Assembly: GCA_000242935.3 (NCBI GenBank)
Contig: CP007053.1
Location: forward strand, 6,247,001 to 6,311,000
Direction: 5' to 3'
From: Opitutaceae bacterium TAV5
GTDB lineage: Bacteria; Verrucomicrobiota; Verrucomicrobiia; Opitutales; Opitutaceae
Length of the DNA: 64,000 nt
Under the pieces are notes generated by a model. That model worked only from the letters and a program-made list of their open reading frames with translations, did no database searches and was not told where the DNA came from. A program made the position numbers and the translations under genes. Positions 52,433 to 62,021 of this stretch are shown piece after piece; position 1 is the first letter of the stretch, and each line of letters starts with the position of its first letter.

Positions 52433-53221
52433 ATGAAACCTCCATTTTTCTTCTCTACACTCATCCTTCTCGCCACCGCCCTTCCGGCTTCGGCTCACCT
52501 CAGCTTCAGAGGCCGCGATCTCGGCTCCTTCGACGGCACTTCGACCGTATCCGTCATCATCGACAACCAGACCGTCGCCAACAACTCCGGCTGGGCCGAC
52601 GGCACGTTCGAAACGCTCGCCGACTCCCACAAGGTCCGCCCTTATCGTTTCACGCTGGCCGCGCCCGCTGCCGTCACGATCACGGTTTCGGCTCACGCCG
52701 CCGCCACCGACCAGTCCGCCGGCGGCCTGCTGCCCGGCTTCTCACTCTACGCCGGGCTCCCGCACCTCCCGCCCGATCCGCTGGACTACGATGGCTCTTC
52801 CGTGACGCTCGCCTGGCTCGCCTCCCTCGGCGGCACGCAGCCGAAACACGGCGCGTTCGACGCACTCCGGTCATTCCGGATCGGCAACGACGCTGCCACC
52901 GCCACCAACGGTTCCTTCGATTTTGCCGCGCTCTCGACTCTCGCCTTCATCGGCTACGCGGCCGACGGCGGCCCGGCCAATCTCGGCGAAGGTTCCGGAG
53001 CGACCGGCGACGGCACGGCCGACGGCCAGGTCTCCGGCTCCTGGCAACTCCCCGCCGGCAGCTACACGCTTTTTGTCGGCGGGGCCGATCACGCCCACCG
53101 CGAAAACTCCGGGAGCGGCTACGGCGTCGCCGTCACTCTCCGGATCGCCCCGCCCGCGGGCGATGCCCCCGCCGCCACGCATCACCCGCACTCCGGGAGC
53201 CACGGCACGACCACCCGCTGA
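52433..53221 (+). CDS. hypothetical exported protein with His-rich tail
   Basis: The product has 262 residues. MKPPFFFSTLILLATALPAS is a signal peptide with cleavage near residue 21. The mature protein is beta-rich (HLSFRGRDLGSFDGTSTVSV, YRFTLAAPAAVTITVSAHAA, GSWQLPAGSYTLFVGGAD) and ends THHPHSGSHGTTTR, which may bind metal. I do not recognise the family, though the tandem beta-strand character is like secreted carbohydrate or cell-surface modules. It precedes the TonB receptor gene by 27 bases and so may be an accessory protein to it. The start at 52433 gives the signal peptide. Confidence 0.75.
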   Translation: MKPPFFFSTLILLATALPASAHLSFRGRDLGSFDGTSTVSVIIDNQTVANNSGWADGTFETLADSHKVRPYRFTLAAPAAVTITVSAHAAATDQSAGGLLPGFSLYAGLPHLPPDPLDYDGSSVTLAWLASLGGTQPKHGAFDALRSFRIGNDAATATNGSFDFAALSTLAFIGYAADGGPANLGEGSGATGDGTADGQVSGSWQLPAGSYTLFVGGADHAHRENSGSGYGVAVTLRIAPPAGDAPAATHHPHSGSHGTTTR

Positions 53222-53248
53222 TTTTTCAACCACATCCATCGCATTCCC

Positions 53249-55333
53249 ATGTCCTTTTCCCGTTCGCTCCTTCTCTTTCTCCTTCCGGCAGCATCCCTGC
53301 TCGCCGAGCCCGCACCCGGCACCGATGCCACCAGCGCCGCGCCGGTCAAACTGGATGACGTCAACGTCACCGCCGACCGGCCCGCCTCGCTCACGGTCGG
53401 CACGCTCGACGCCGCCAGAGCCGGACTCGCGCTCACGCCCGGGGGCACCGAAGTCATCGATCCGGCCAGCTACCTGATCGGCCGCTCCTCCACGGTCGCC
53501 GACACCTTCGCATTCGCGCCCGGCGTGTTCGCGCAGTCGCGGTTCGGTTCCGACGAAGCCCGCCTCTCCATCCGCGGCTCCGGCCTCCAGCGCACCTTCC
53601 ACGGCCGCGGCATCCGCGTCCTCCAGGACGGCGTGCCCGTCAACCTCGCCGACGGCAGTTTCGACATGCAGTCGCTCGAACCGACCGCCGCCGCCTGGAT
53701 CAACGTCTGGCGCGGGGCCAACGCTCTCGCGTACGGCTCGTCCACGCTCGGCGGCGCCATCGACTACGTCTCCCTCACCGGCCGCACCTCCCCCGCCCTC
53801 TTCGGCCGGCTCGAACTCGGCTCGTGGGATTATCTCCGCGCCACGTTCGCCGGCGGCGGCGTCACCGCCGACGGCCGCGCCGACGCCTACGCCTCGTTCA
53901 CCGAACAGACACAGGACGGTTTCCGCCGCCACGCCGACCAGAACAACCAGCGTGTTTTCGCCAACGCCGGCTGGCAGTTTTCCGACGTTGCCGAAACGCG
54001 CCTCTTCCTCACCGCGGTCCGCACCGATTCCGAGCTTCCCGGCAACCTCACCAAGGCCCAGCTCGAAACCGATCCCCGCCAGGCCGCCGCCGCCAACGTC
54101 GCGCAGGACCAGCATCGCGACTACGACCTGCTCCGCGCCGCCAGCGTCACCACCGTGCGCACCGGCGACACCACCTGGACGCTCACCGGCGCATGGACGT
54201 ACAAGGACCTCGATCATCCGATCTACCAGGTCATCGACCAGCTCTCCAATGATGCCGCCCTCGGTATCAACTTCGAAAATACAAGCGACCTTTTCGGCCG
54301 CGACAACCGGCTCCGGGGCGGCGTGCTCTTCACCCGCGGCGAGATCAACGCCGCCAATTACGTCAACAACGCCGGCCGCCGTGGCGCGCTTCTCGCCAAA
54401 GCCAACCAGACCGCCACCAATGTCGAAGGCTTCGCCGAGGACCAGTTCGCGCTCGGCGGCGGCTTCACGCTCGTCGCCGGCGCCAACGCCTCATGGAACC
54501 GCCGCGAAAACGACCAGCTCGCCGGCGCAGGCTCCGGTTACGATCTCGATTACCATCGCATCTCGCCGAAACTCGGCCTGCGCCGGGATGCTGCGCTCGC
54601 GGAGCCCGGCGCAAGCCTGCAATTCTACCTCAACGCCTCGGGCAGCTACGAACCGCCCTCGTTCAGCGAGACCGTGACCAACGACACCGCCCGCGACGCG
54701 CAGACTGCCCGCACCCTCGAACTCGGCACCCGCGGCACCCGCGGGCCCGTCCGCTGGGACGTGTCGCTCTACTACGCGGAGGTGAAGAACGAACTCCTCA
54801 CGCTCGCCGATCCGGTCACCTCGCTCACCACCACCGTCAACGCCGACCGCACCACGCACGCCGGCGTCGAGGCCGGACTCGACGTGGATCTTCTCGGCTC
54901 CCGCTGGAGCGACAATCCCGACAACCGCCTCGTTGCCTCGCTTGCCTGGACGTGGGGCCGGTTCCGTTTCGATGACGATGCCGTTTATGGCAACAACACC
55001 CTCGCCGGCCTGCCCCCGCAACTCATCCGCGGCCAGCTCCTCTGGCGGCACCGCGCCGGCTGGTACGCCGGACCGACGGTCGAATGGGTGCCCGAAAAAA
55101 CCTGGATCGACCAGCGCAACACCCTCTCTGCCGATCCGTATGCCATCGTGGGCTTCCGCCTCGGTCGCCGCCAGGAGCACGGCATCTCCTGGTTTGTCGA
55201 AGCCCGCAACCTCACCGACAAACGCTACGCCGCGACCACCGGCGTGATCGAGGATGCCGGCGGCGTCGACCAGGCACAGTTCCTGCCCGGCGACGGCCGC
55301 AGCGTCTACGCCGGGCTCGAATATCGCTGGTGA
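53249..55333 (+). CDS. TonB-dependent outer membrane receptor
   Basis: This is a 694-residue TonB-dependent receptor. A signal peptide (MSFSRSLLLFLLPAASLLA) is followed by a plug domain, about residues 30-175 (ARLSIRGSGLQRTFHGRGIR, then VWRGANALAYGSSTLGGAID). A 22-strand barrel completes it, ending in VYAGLEYRW with the terminal aromatic residue. The best-known siblings are siderophore, haem, cobalamin or copper receptors. Adjacent copper-associated genes (CusF-SCO fusion, His-tailed protein) favour copper or another metal complex, but the ligand is not shown by the sequence. Confidence 0.93.
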   Translation: MSFSRSLLLFLLPAASLLAEPAPGTDATSAAPVKLDDVNVTADRPASLTVGTLDAARAGLALTPGGTEVIDPASYLIGRSSTVADTFAFAPGVFAQSRFGSDEARLSIRGSGLQRTFHGRGIRVLQDGVPVNLADGSFDMQSLEPTAAAWINVWRGANALAYGSSTLGGAIDYVSLTGRTSPALFGRLELGSWDYLRATFAGGGVTADGRADAYASFTEQTQDGFRRHADQNNQRVFANAGWQFSDVAETRLFLTAVRTDSELPGNLTKAQLETDPRQAAAANVAQDQHRDYDLLRAASVTTVRTGDTTWTLTGAWTYKDLDHPIYQVIDQLSNDAALGINFENTSDLFGRDNRLRGGVLFTRGEINAANYVNNAGRRGALLAKANQTATNVEGFAEDQFALGGGFTLVAGANASWNRRENDQLAGAGSGYDLDYHRISPKLGLRRDAALAEPGASLQFYLNASGSYEPPSFSETVTNDTARDAQTARTLELGTRGTRGPVRWDVSLYYAEVKNELLTLADPVTSLTTTVNADRTTHAGVEAGLDVDLLGSRWSDNPDNRLVASLAWTWGRFRFDDDAVYGNNTLAGLPPQLIRGQLLWRHRAGWYAGPTVEWVPEKTWIDQRNTLSADPYAIVGFRLGRRQEHGISWFVEARNLTDKRYAATTGVIEDAGGVDQAQFLPGDGRSVYAGLEYRW

Positions 55334-55376
55334 GACGGGAAACGCATCCTGCATCTCTTCCGCCGTGTTCGCTCCT

Positions 55377-55408
55377 GACCACGGATTTTGTCAGTGAAAT
55401 CCGTGGTC
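55377..55408. repeat. perfect 12-bp hairpin between TonB receptor and META gene
   Basis: GACCACGGATTT (55377-55388) and AAATCCGTGGTC (55397-55408) are exact inverted copies with an 8-base loop, followed by AAAAAA on the plus strand. There is no T-run after it, so it is not a standard terminator for the receptor gene, but it could act at the convergent 3' ends. A related fragment AAATCCGTAGTCAAAAA is at 6907. Confidence 0.6.
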
Positions 55409-55423
55409 AAAAAACCGGTCCGT

Positions 55424-55921
55424 TCACCTGGCGGCGGCGAATTCCAGCCGCACGCCGTTGCCGGCGAGAACGAGGCGGTCGTCCTCCAGCCGCACTTCGT
55501 TCACCTGCTTCAGATCGGCGAGATAATCCCGTTCGCGTTCCATCGCCTCGGGCAGACCCGCCATCATCGTGGTGACCAACCCCTGCGTGAGATCGAGAGC
55601 ACCGGCTTCCGTCAGCCGGGCGACGCCCATGTAGCGGTTGACGCCAGCCATGCCGCCGATCCGGTTGCCTTCACCGATCGTGAACGTGATCGGGCCGGGA
55701 TCACGGGTGCTGCCATCGGCAGAAACCCATTGATCGAGTTTCCATGACCGGCCGGCGATTTGTGCCAGCGTTTCTTCCGTAGTCGCGGATTCTTCGGGAG
55801 CCGCCGCGCCAGCGGCAGCGGGGGACGTGAGGGCGCCGGCGCCGGATGACCGGCAGCCGGAAAACGGAAGCGCCAGAGCGAGGGCGAGAAGCGGGAAGGT
55901 GAGCAATTTTGTCGGGTTCAT
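55424..55921 (-). CDS. META domain (HslJ-like) lipoprotein
   Basis: The product has 165 residues. A signal peptide with lipobox Cys23 (LLALALALPFSGCRSSG) is followed by an Ala-rich linker and a META/HslJ domain (GRSWKLDQWVSADGSTRDPG; GEGNRIGGMAGVNRYMG). The conserved central G.aGCN is G.AGVN here, without the Cys. META-domain proteins are linked to heat resistance, adhesion or protease-related envelope stress, and their ligand is unclear. The gene is convergent with the TonB receptor. Confidence 0.85.
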   Translation of the reverse strand: MNPTKLLTFPLLALALALPFSGCRSSGAGALTSPAAAGAAAPEESATTEETLAQIAGRSWKLDQWVSADGSTRDPGPITFTIGEGNRIGGMAGVNRYMGVARLTEAGALDLTQGLVTTMMAGLPEAMERERDYLADLKQVNEVRLEDDRLVLAGNGVRLEFAAAR

Positions 55922-56034
55922 GATGTTATTTTTATTCGGATTTCATTCATTGTCCAATGACTGGCGGTAAAGTCGGGGAAATTGAAAATCGGTGACCTGT
56001 AGTTGTTAATCGATGACAAATCCGGATTTTCCGC

Positions 56035-57627
56035 TCATGGATCTCCCTCCGTGGCGGCAGTCAGGGCCTTGACGGGAATCCGCAGCGTCACGTGCGTGCC
56101 GGCTCCGGGTGTCGATTCGACGGCGAGCTCGCCGCCCGTCAGGAAGGCCCGTTCCTGCATGGTCCGGAGTCCATACCGGGGACGGCTTGCGCGCTGGCAG
56201 GCGCTGTCGAAACCCCGCCCGTCGTCCTTCACCGAAAAAACGAATACGCCGGCCTCGCAACGCAGGCTTACCCGGATGTGCTTCGCCCTGCCGTGCGTCA
56301 CGGCGTTGGCGAGCGCCTCCTGCAACACCCGGAAAAGATGCTCGCGCACCGCGACCGGCAGGATCGGCAAATCTTCATCGGCGCATACCTCCACCTCGAT
56401 GCGGTGCCGGCCCGCGAACGCGGCGCAATGATCCCGGGCAACACCGGAAAAATCGTTCCGGTCGAGCAGTTCGGGCCGCAATCCGTCGATGTTCTGGCGC
56501 AGTTCGTCCACAGCTACACCGAGCTCCGCGATACACGGCTGGATGTGCCGGTCGAAATCGAGCGCTTCGACGTGCTGGAGCATTTTCATCTGCAAAACGA
56601 CGGCCTGGACGGTCTGGCAGACGCTGTCGTGGAGGTCGCGCGAGAGGCGGCGGCGCTCGGCTTCCTGGGCGTTGAGCACGCGGGTGGAAACACCGCGCAA
56701 CTCGTTCTCGGCCCGGCGCTGGTTAAAGTTGCCCGAGGCGACAAGGAGCGTCGTCGCCATCAGGTTGAGCAAAAGGCAGTGTCCGATGATGACCTGATCG
56801 GCCGTGGGCGCGATGCCGGCGAACGACGCCTGGATCACATGGCCCCCGGCGATGCTCGTGTAGAAAAGGCAATTGGAGATCACCGCGGCCGCCGTGCCGT
56901 TGCGCAGGCCGATCATGACAGAGGCTGCGGCCATCACGAGAATGCCGGGCGCGACCGGTTCTCCGTTTCGCTCGAAAGTGAAAGTCAGCCACGCGCCTGT
57001 CATCAACATCGCAAGGTAGGCCAGATACTCGCCCGCGCGCCGCCGCTCGGCCCGGACCTCGGCCATGCAGATCATCAGCACCAGCGGTGTGAACGCCACC
57101 ACGCTGGCCGTCTCGCCCAGCCACCAGATGAGGACCTTTTGCCAGAAAAAATCGGTCGCAGGCAGCACTCCCTCCCACTTGTAACAGCAGAAAACGGCAA
57201 ACGGCAGCCCGACGAGGCCGCCGCCCACACCGATCAGGGTGATGTCGAAACGCACGCTTGGCAGGATCGTCCAGGCCGGGAAAAAACGGCGGATGATCCA
57301 GGCAGAAACCACCGCATGAATCGTGGATTCGATGCCGACCGTCGGGTGAACCGACAGCGGGAAAAAGCAGACGAGCGCCAGCACGTGCCCCAGGTAGATG
57401 GCCGGAGCCTGGCGCAACCCGTAGAGAAGAAGCAGCGCGATCGAGCAGCCGGTCTCCGGCCAGAAAACGGCCGCCCAGCTCCGCTCGCCGCCGGAAAGAG
57501 CCGTCCTGCTGATAAAGATGCTCAGCCATACGCAGGCAAAGGTGACGACCAGCGAAACGAGACCCGCACACAGATGCCCGGCGGGCGTGGACGGCGGCAG
57601 GGGAGAACGCAGACCGCGGTTTGGCAT
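56035..57627 (-). CDS. MASE1-domain sensor histidine kinase (NarL-type)
   Basis: This is a 530-residue sensor kinase. Residues about 15-305 form an eight-helix MASE1-type membrane sensor. A HisKA_3 dimerisation domain follows with the phospho-accepting His in RRRLSRDLHDSVCQTVQAV. Then comes the HATPase domain with the N-box EALANAVTHG and the G-box DDGRGFD. HisKA_3 kinases partner NarL/FixJ-type response regulators; one such regulator is at 62022. The TetR gene lies 32 bases upstream on the same strand, so both are likely co-transcribed. The sensed signal is not known. Confidence 0.92.
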   Translation of the reverse strand: MPNRGLRSPLPPSTPAGHLCAGLVSLVVTFACVWLSIFISRTALSGGERSWAAVFWPETGCSIALLLLYGLRQAPAIYLGHVLALVCFFPLSVHPTVGIESTIHAVVSAWIIRRFFPAWTILPSVRFDITLIGVGGGLVGLPFAVFCCYKWEGVLPATDFFWQKVLIWWLGETASVVAFTPLVLMICMAEVRAERRRAGEYLAYLAMLMTGAWLTFTFERNGEPVAPGILVMAAASVMIGLRNGTAAAVISNCLFYTSIAGGHVIQASFAGIAPTADQVIIGHCLLLNLMATTLLVASGNFNQRRAENELRGVSTRVLNAQEAERRRLSRDLHDSVCQTVQAVVLQMKMLQHVEALDFDRHIQPCIAELGVAVDELRQNIDGLRPELLDRNDFSGVARDHCAAFAGRHRIEVEVCADEDLPILPVAVREHLFRVLQEALANAVTHGRAKHIRVSLRCEAGVFVFSVKDDGRGFDSACQRASRPRYGLRTMQERAFLTGGELAVESTPGAGTHVTLRIPVKALTAATEGDP

Positions 57628-57659
57628 TCAGTCTCCTCCTTTCCTCGCGGCGGCCTCTC

Positions 57660-58424
57660 TCATCGGCTTTCCCCGTCCCGGGCGGCTTTCGCCGCGGCCC
57701 TTGTCTTGACGGAATCCCCGACCGGCATCTCCACCCGCCCGGCAGGCTCGGGCAGACCAAGCGGAAGGCACTGGTACCAGGCGATCCGGTGCGAGGCGTG
57801 CAGGATCCATTCCACCGGATACGAAGCCCACCCGCGGTCGAGCAGCCGCAGGTTTCGCGTCGTGACCGGATAAAAAACCTGCGCCCAGAACAGGGAAAAC
57901 CACGCCTCCATGTCGTGCTCCGGACGATCGGGGCAAAGCCGTGCCAGCAGCTCCGCGACACGATGCTGCAGGGGGGCGAAATGCTCCAGCACCATGAGTT
58001 GCGCCTCTTCCAGCCCGTCGGCAAAAACCCGCAACAACAGGCCATTGATCGCCGGCAGTCGCTCCGGTCCGTGGATGAGGAACATCAGATTCTTCACGGA
58101 GGCATGCAGGGCGTCGGAAATCTCGCGGGGCGAGGGTGTCTCGCCGAGCGCAAAAAGCGGGTCGAAAAACCGGTCGAGTCGCGGGGTCTCGACGAGGTAA
58201 TTGCGAACCACCTCGACAAACAGCCGCTCCTTGGAACGGAAATGGTGGAACAGCGATGCGAAGACGACATCCGCCTCCTTCGCGATGTCACGGATGCTGG
58301 CGTCGGCGAAACCTTTCCGGGCAAACACTGCACTCGCCGCCTCCAGGATTTTCTCGCGCGAACGCTGGCCGGAACGGTTGATCCACGGCGCACGGCTGAT
58401 GGTTTTGTCTTTCGGTTGAGTCAT
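57660..58424 (-). CDS. TetR family transcriptional regulator
   Basis: The product has 254 residues from ATG 58424. The N-terminal helix-turn-helix is ILEAASAVFARKGFADASIR followed by DIAKEADVVFASLFHHF, the classic TetR form. The C-terminal ligand and dimer domain (about 190 residues) has RLPAINGLLLRVFADGLEEA and is long for the family; it looks like the CerR/AefR (DUF1956) branch. It probably regulates its own gene and the following kinase gene. The frame continues to 58484, but ATG 58424 gives the natural start. The inducer is unknown. Confidence 0.88.
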   Translation of the reverse strand: MTQPKDKTISRAPWINRSGQRSREKILEAASAVFARKGFADASIRDIAKEADVVFASLFHHFRSKERLFVEVVRNYLVETPRLDRFFDPLFALGETPSPREISDALHASVKNLMFLIHGPERLPAINGLLLRVFADGLEEAQLMVLEHFAPLQHRVAELLARLCPDRPEHDMEAWFSLFWAQVFYPVTTRNLRLLDRGWASYPVEWILHASHRIAWYQCLPLGLPEPAGRVEMPVGDSVKTRAAAKAARDGESR

Positions 58425-58510
58425 GAGATCTGGAGGCGAAGGAGCCTGGTCGCCCCGCCCCGCACTCCTTCGCGGGGGAAGCATGATTTTTTACGGATGA
58501 GGCCGGCCAT

Positions 58511-59548
58511 CTATCCGGCGGCGGGCGACGGCGAACCGGTTGCCTCGAGCGCGGGCATTCCGGCTGTTTTCTGCAAACCGGCATTCTCTTCCGCCCGGAG
58601 GTGCAGGCGAGACCACGGAGTGGCGCCGCCGTTGCGATAGCCCGGCGAGGGGCGCTTGCAGTTGTAGTGGTGGAGCCACTTCACAAAGTCGTCCGCCAGC
58701 GGGGCCATTCCCGCCGCCGCCGGACTGCCGGAGTACGCGGACCCGCCCAGGCGCACATTGAGCGGCAGCCGGAAATCCCGGATGAGAATCCGGCTGAACT
58801 GTTCGACGAAGCCGTTGGCGTGGAGTGCCGACCGCTGGCGATGCCGGATTCCGCATGTCGTCAGGTAGGCCGGGAACGGATGACTCTCCGTGCGCCCGTA
58901 GATGCTGTCGCGCGTCGTCAGCACGGCCCCCACGGGCGTGCCCTGGCGCGCGTACCAGGGCAACACATGATCGTGAAGCAGGCCGATGGCTTCGCGTGTC
59001 GTCGCTCCGGCATACAGCCCGCCCGTGACATAGCCGCTGAACGTATCGATCGCGATATGGGCATGCACCCATCCGGAGCCGGCCAGCCGGGCGATCGGGA
59101 AATGAGCCTGGCAAACCCTCTCGCCCGGCCGCGTGCTCTCCTCGTGACGTTCACGCAAGGCCGGGTTGAAACGCTCCAGCTTCGCCCACTCCGGCGCGGC
59201 CGGTTCGCGTTTTCCGTCCATCCACTCGCGCTCGAGCCATTCGAGATAATCCCTCTGGAGCCCGCCCTGCATTCCATGGTTCTCGATGATCTTCGCCACC
59301 GTGTTGCGCGAGATCGCGACGCCATGCCGCGCCCGGATCTCCCCCCGGATGGACTCGAGCGACTGGTGCGGGACGTTCGCAACGGTTTCGATAATGAAAG
59401 CCACGATCTCCGGCGGGGTCGGCCTGGGCCGGCGCGACCGCGCGGCAGAGGGTTGCCGCACCGATTCGATGAACCGGTCAACGAACGAGGACGACTGCGG
59501 AAAACCGTCATGCGGTGGCGGCGGTGTAGGGTGCGGGTCTTCTGGCAT
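58511..59548 (-). CDS. IS481-like integrase-core protein, likely catalytically altered
   Basis: This is a 345-residue protein with a helix-turn-helix N-terminus (SRNTVAKIIENHGMQGGLQR) and a retroviral integrase (rve) core. VHAHIAIDTFSGYVTGGLYA and ALHANGFVEQFSRIL match the IS481 and IS3 class. Asp214 (TTRDSIYGRT) and Glu249 have a DDx34E spacing. At the position where the first catalytic Asp is expected (Q-x-D before the core) the protein reads CQAHFPI, so the first acid may be His149. No terminal inverted repeats or target duplication were seen around it. It may be a decayed insertion sequence or a domesticated DNA-binding protein. Confidence 0.75.
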   Translation of the reverse strand: MPEDPHPTPPPPHDGFPQSSSFVDRFIESVRQPSAARSRRPRPTPPEIVAFIIETVANVPHQSLESIRGEIRARHGVAISRNTVAKIIENHGMQGGLQRDYLEWLEREWMDGKREPAAPEWAKLERFNPALRERHEESTRPGERVCQAHFPIARLAGSGWVHAHIAIDTFSGYVTGGLYAGATTREAIGLLHDHVLPWYARQGTPVGAVLTTRDSIYGRTESHPFPAYLTTCGIRHRQRSALHANGFVEQFSRILIRDFRLPLNVRLGGSAYSGSPAAAGMAPLADDFVKWLHHYNCKRPSPGYRNGGATPWSRLHLRAEENAGLQKTAGMPALEATGSPSPAAG

Positions 59549-60373
59549 GGGAAAAAAGGAATCTGGCAAACGGGAAATGGAGGGAGATCGCAGGGAAAGA
59601 CGGTGCGCGCCTCGCTGATGCGGACCTGCGGTCAGGCGCAACGCGGCGGCAACGGCACCGGGATTCACGGGATCGGATGGATATAACAAGGGAGGCGATC
59701 ACTCGGAGGGAAGATTCATGCTACCATTATATCACTCACAGTTCCAGTCGGGTAAATACCCTACAAAACAACAAGTACCTTTTGTTAAGTAAGTTAAGTC
59801 ACACAAATTACGGATAACCGGCGGAGAATAGTGACATCGACCCAGGCCCGGACCTCGACATATCAGAATGCGGACGAACAATGATTACACACTTGGACAA
59901 TATCCATACATTCGTATGCATAATGGCGCATGGCATAGTTGTATAAGGAGGTTGCACAACGGTCGCTGCATCGTTCCCCGCATTTCCGGGAAGGCTGTGC
60001 GCCGCACCGTCACCGTCCCCTCGGGCGGGCAACTGCCGGCGGCTTCCGGCGCGGCGGAAGGCTGTGGTTCGGATCGGGGAGGTGAGTGTGGTCATGGTAT
60101 CGTTGTCCCTGACGGCGGCCTGCCGATCGGGACACCGGAGAGTGTAGGCTCCTTCACGGGATGCAGCCAGTTGGGCAATGTCCTGATCCTCACCGGCCGC
60201 ACGGTCGGCTGGCTGATGCCGGAACGGAACCGATTTCCGACCGGCCGGTTGCAATAACCGGCTCCTCACCTGCGTGTTACCGATTGGTCTTTTGACGGTT
60301 TTTCACGAAGGAGAGGCCGCCGCCGGTCCAGGGGACTTTCCTCACGCTTCCGGCCGGCCGCGAGGGCGGGCGC
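59549..60373. other. long intergenic region without a convincing gene
   Basis: About 825 bases. 59710-59960 is AT-rich for this genome, with small dyads (GGGTAAATACCC at 59752; CATACATTCGTATG at 59906). A CATAAT (59919) preceded by TGGACA 19 bases earlier could be a weak promoter on the plus strand. Two overlapping open frames in opposite directions have no family resemblance, so I leave both uncalled. It may hold remains of the insertion sequence flank. Confidence 0.4.
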
Positions 60374-61999
60374 CTACGCCTGCGCGGGCGCCGTCAGCGG
60401 CACCTTGACCGTGACGACGGTTCCGCGGCCCGGGCTCGAATCGATCCGCAGCGATCCTCCGACCAGCAGTGCCCGCTCCTCCATCGTGCGCAGGCCCAGG
60501 TGCAGGCGATCCTTTGTCTCGTCCACCGCGAGATCGAAGCCGCTGCCGTTGTCCGTAATCCGCATTCGCAGCCAGCCCGGGTGCCGGTTTGACAGCGACA
60601 GCGTCACTTCCACGACCGAAGCCTTGCCGTGCTGCAGGGCGTTGGACACCGCCTCCTGCACGAGGCGAAACAGGTGTTCGCGCACCTCGAGCGGCAGCCG
60701 TTCGGCCTCGCCGCCGGTTTCGTCCGAAAAGAGCACGTCCGCCTCCGAACGTTCCTCGATCTGCGCGCAATAATCCGCCAGCACATCGGCAAAAGCGCTC
60801 CGGTCGAGCATCTCGGGCCGCAGACCCGCGACCGTGCGGCGCAAGTCCTTGAGCGCGGCGGAAAGATCGCTGGCCACCGCCTCCATCTCCGACTCCGGCG
60901 ACGCGCCGCCCGCACGTCCCTCCCCTGCTCCGCTGGCGGCGAGGCGCAGCCGCATGATGGCGCCGAAAATCGCCTGGCTGGCGCCGTCGTGCAGATCGGA
61001 GGAGAGGCGGCGGCGCTCGATTTCCTGAGCCTTGAGCACGCGGGACGACACCCTGTGCAGTTCCCTGTCCGCGCGCCAGTAGTCGTAAAAACCGCCCGCC
61101 ACCAGCAGGCAGATGGCCGTCGCTTCGAAGATGATCGCATCGAACTCCGTCTGCATTCCGGCAACCCCGGCGGTGCCCGGGCCGCCCGGAAAACCTGCCT
61201 GGATGGCTGCCGCCACGACCAGCAAGGCCATATTGGAAAAGATCGCCCCGATCACCCCGCATCGCAACGCGATCACGCAGCCGAGCACGATCAGCACCGT
61301 GATGGCCATGATCGGGCGCGGCCCGCCCTCGCTCAGCACCAGCCACGCCACATAGACACACAACGCGATCTGGCCCAGCGCCCAGAGCATCGATTTCACC
61401 GAACGCCAGCCGTTCTCGCGAAACGAGGGCCGGAGCAGCAGCACCGCCGGCGTAAACACGATGACGCTGGCGCAATCGCCCATCCACCACTCCAGAAAAC
61501 CCGCCCGGAAACCGATGCCGGGATGGAGGTGCTGTTCGATGAAATACCAGGCCGGCCAGGCGGTCAGCGTTGCCGGGATCAAGGCGCCGGCCACGATCAT
61601 GATCGCAAAAAACCGCGTGCTCGGGACGTAGCGAGGCCCGCGTGGCCAGGCCCACCGGATCAGCGTGCAACCCAGCGCGGCGTGCGCCGTGCCGATGGCC
61701 GCGCACAGCAGGGCCAGGAGCGGATCAAGCCAGCACAGGTACCCCGCCAGGTGTCCCGCCAGCACGCCCGGAAACAGACGCCGCCCCCGGAGCAGAAAAA
61801 TCCCCAGCGTGATGCCGCCGGGCGGCCAGAAAAACAGACTGCGTTCGAACCCCGCCACCTGCTGCACCAGCAGCGATCCGGCGACCACCACGAAGGAAAC
61901 GAGCGTGACGGCCAGTTGCCATCGCCACTCGATCAGGACGGGCTGGCCGGAGACCGGTGGAAACGGAGCGGGAATGACTTTCGGTATCACGGAAGACAC
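60374..61999 (-). CDS. MASE1-domain sensor histidine kinase, operon partner of the NarL-type regulator
   Basis: This sensor kinase has 541 residues, starting with GTG at 61999. The N-terminal 320 residues are a multi-helix MASE1 sensor (FFWPPGGITLGIFLL). HisKA_3 with the phospho-His in RRRLSSDLHDGASQAIFGAI and a HATPase domain (EAVSNALQHG, DNGSGFDLAVDE) follow. It is a paralogue of the kinase at 56035; both keep the same domain order and the AQEIERRRLS or AQEAERRRLS linker. The response regulator gene is 22 bases upstream on the same strand, a typical NarL-type pair. The N-terminus may be revised if another start is used, since no ATG is near. Confidence 0.9.
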   Translation of the reverse strand: MSSVIPKVIPAPFPPVSGQPVLIEWRWQLAVTLVSFVVVAGSLLVQQVAGFERSLFFWPPGGITLGIFLLRGRRLFPGVLAGHLAGYLCWLDPLLALLCAAIGTAHAALGCTLIRWAWPRGPRYVPSTRFFAIMIVAGALIPATLTAWPAWYFIEQHLHPGIGFRAGFLEWWMGDCASVIVFTPAVLLLRPSFRENGWRSVKSMLWALGQIALCVYVAWLVLSEGGPRPIMAITVLIVLGCVIALRCGVIGAIFSNMALLVVAAAIQAGFPGGPGTAGVAGMQTEFDAIIFEATAICLLVAGGFYDYWRADRELHRVSSRVLKAQEIERRRLSSDLHDGASQAIFGAIMRLRLAASGAGEGRAGGASPESEMEAVASDLSAALKDLRRTVAGLRPEMLDRSAFADVLADYCAQIEERSEADVLFSDETGGEAERLPLEVREHLFRLVQEAVSNALQHGKASVVEVTLSLSNRHPGWLRMRITDNGSGFDLAVDETKDRLHLGLRTMEERALLVGGSLRIDSSPGRGTVVTVKVPLTAPAQA

Positions 62000-62021
62000 G
62001 ACAGGGCGCGCGGTCGCGACG

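Noticed and set aside
55377-55414. Hairpin followed by A6 as a terminator of the TonB receptor gene
   Set aside because: The run after the stem is A, not T, on the receptor strand, and on the other strand the T run precedes the stem, so it does not fit a standard intrinsic terminator.
59868-60257. 129-codon plus-strand frame, and an opposing 153-codon frame at 59808-60269
   Set aside because: They overlap in opposite directions, have no domain resemblance and no support from context; kept as non-coding region.
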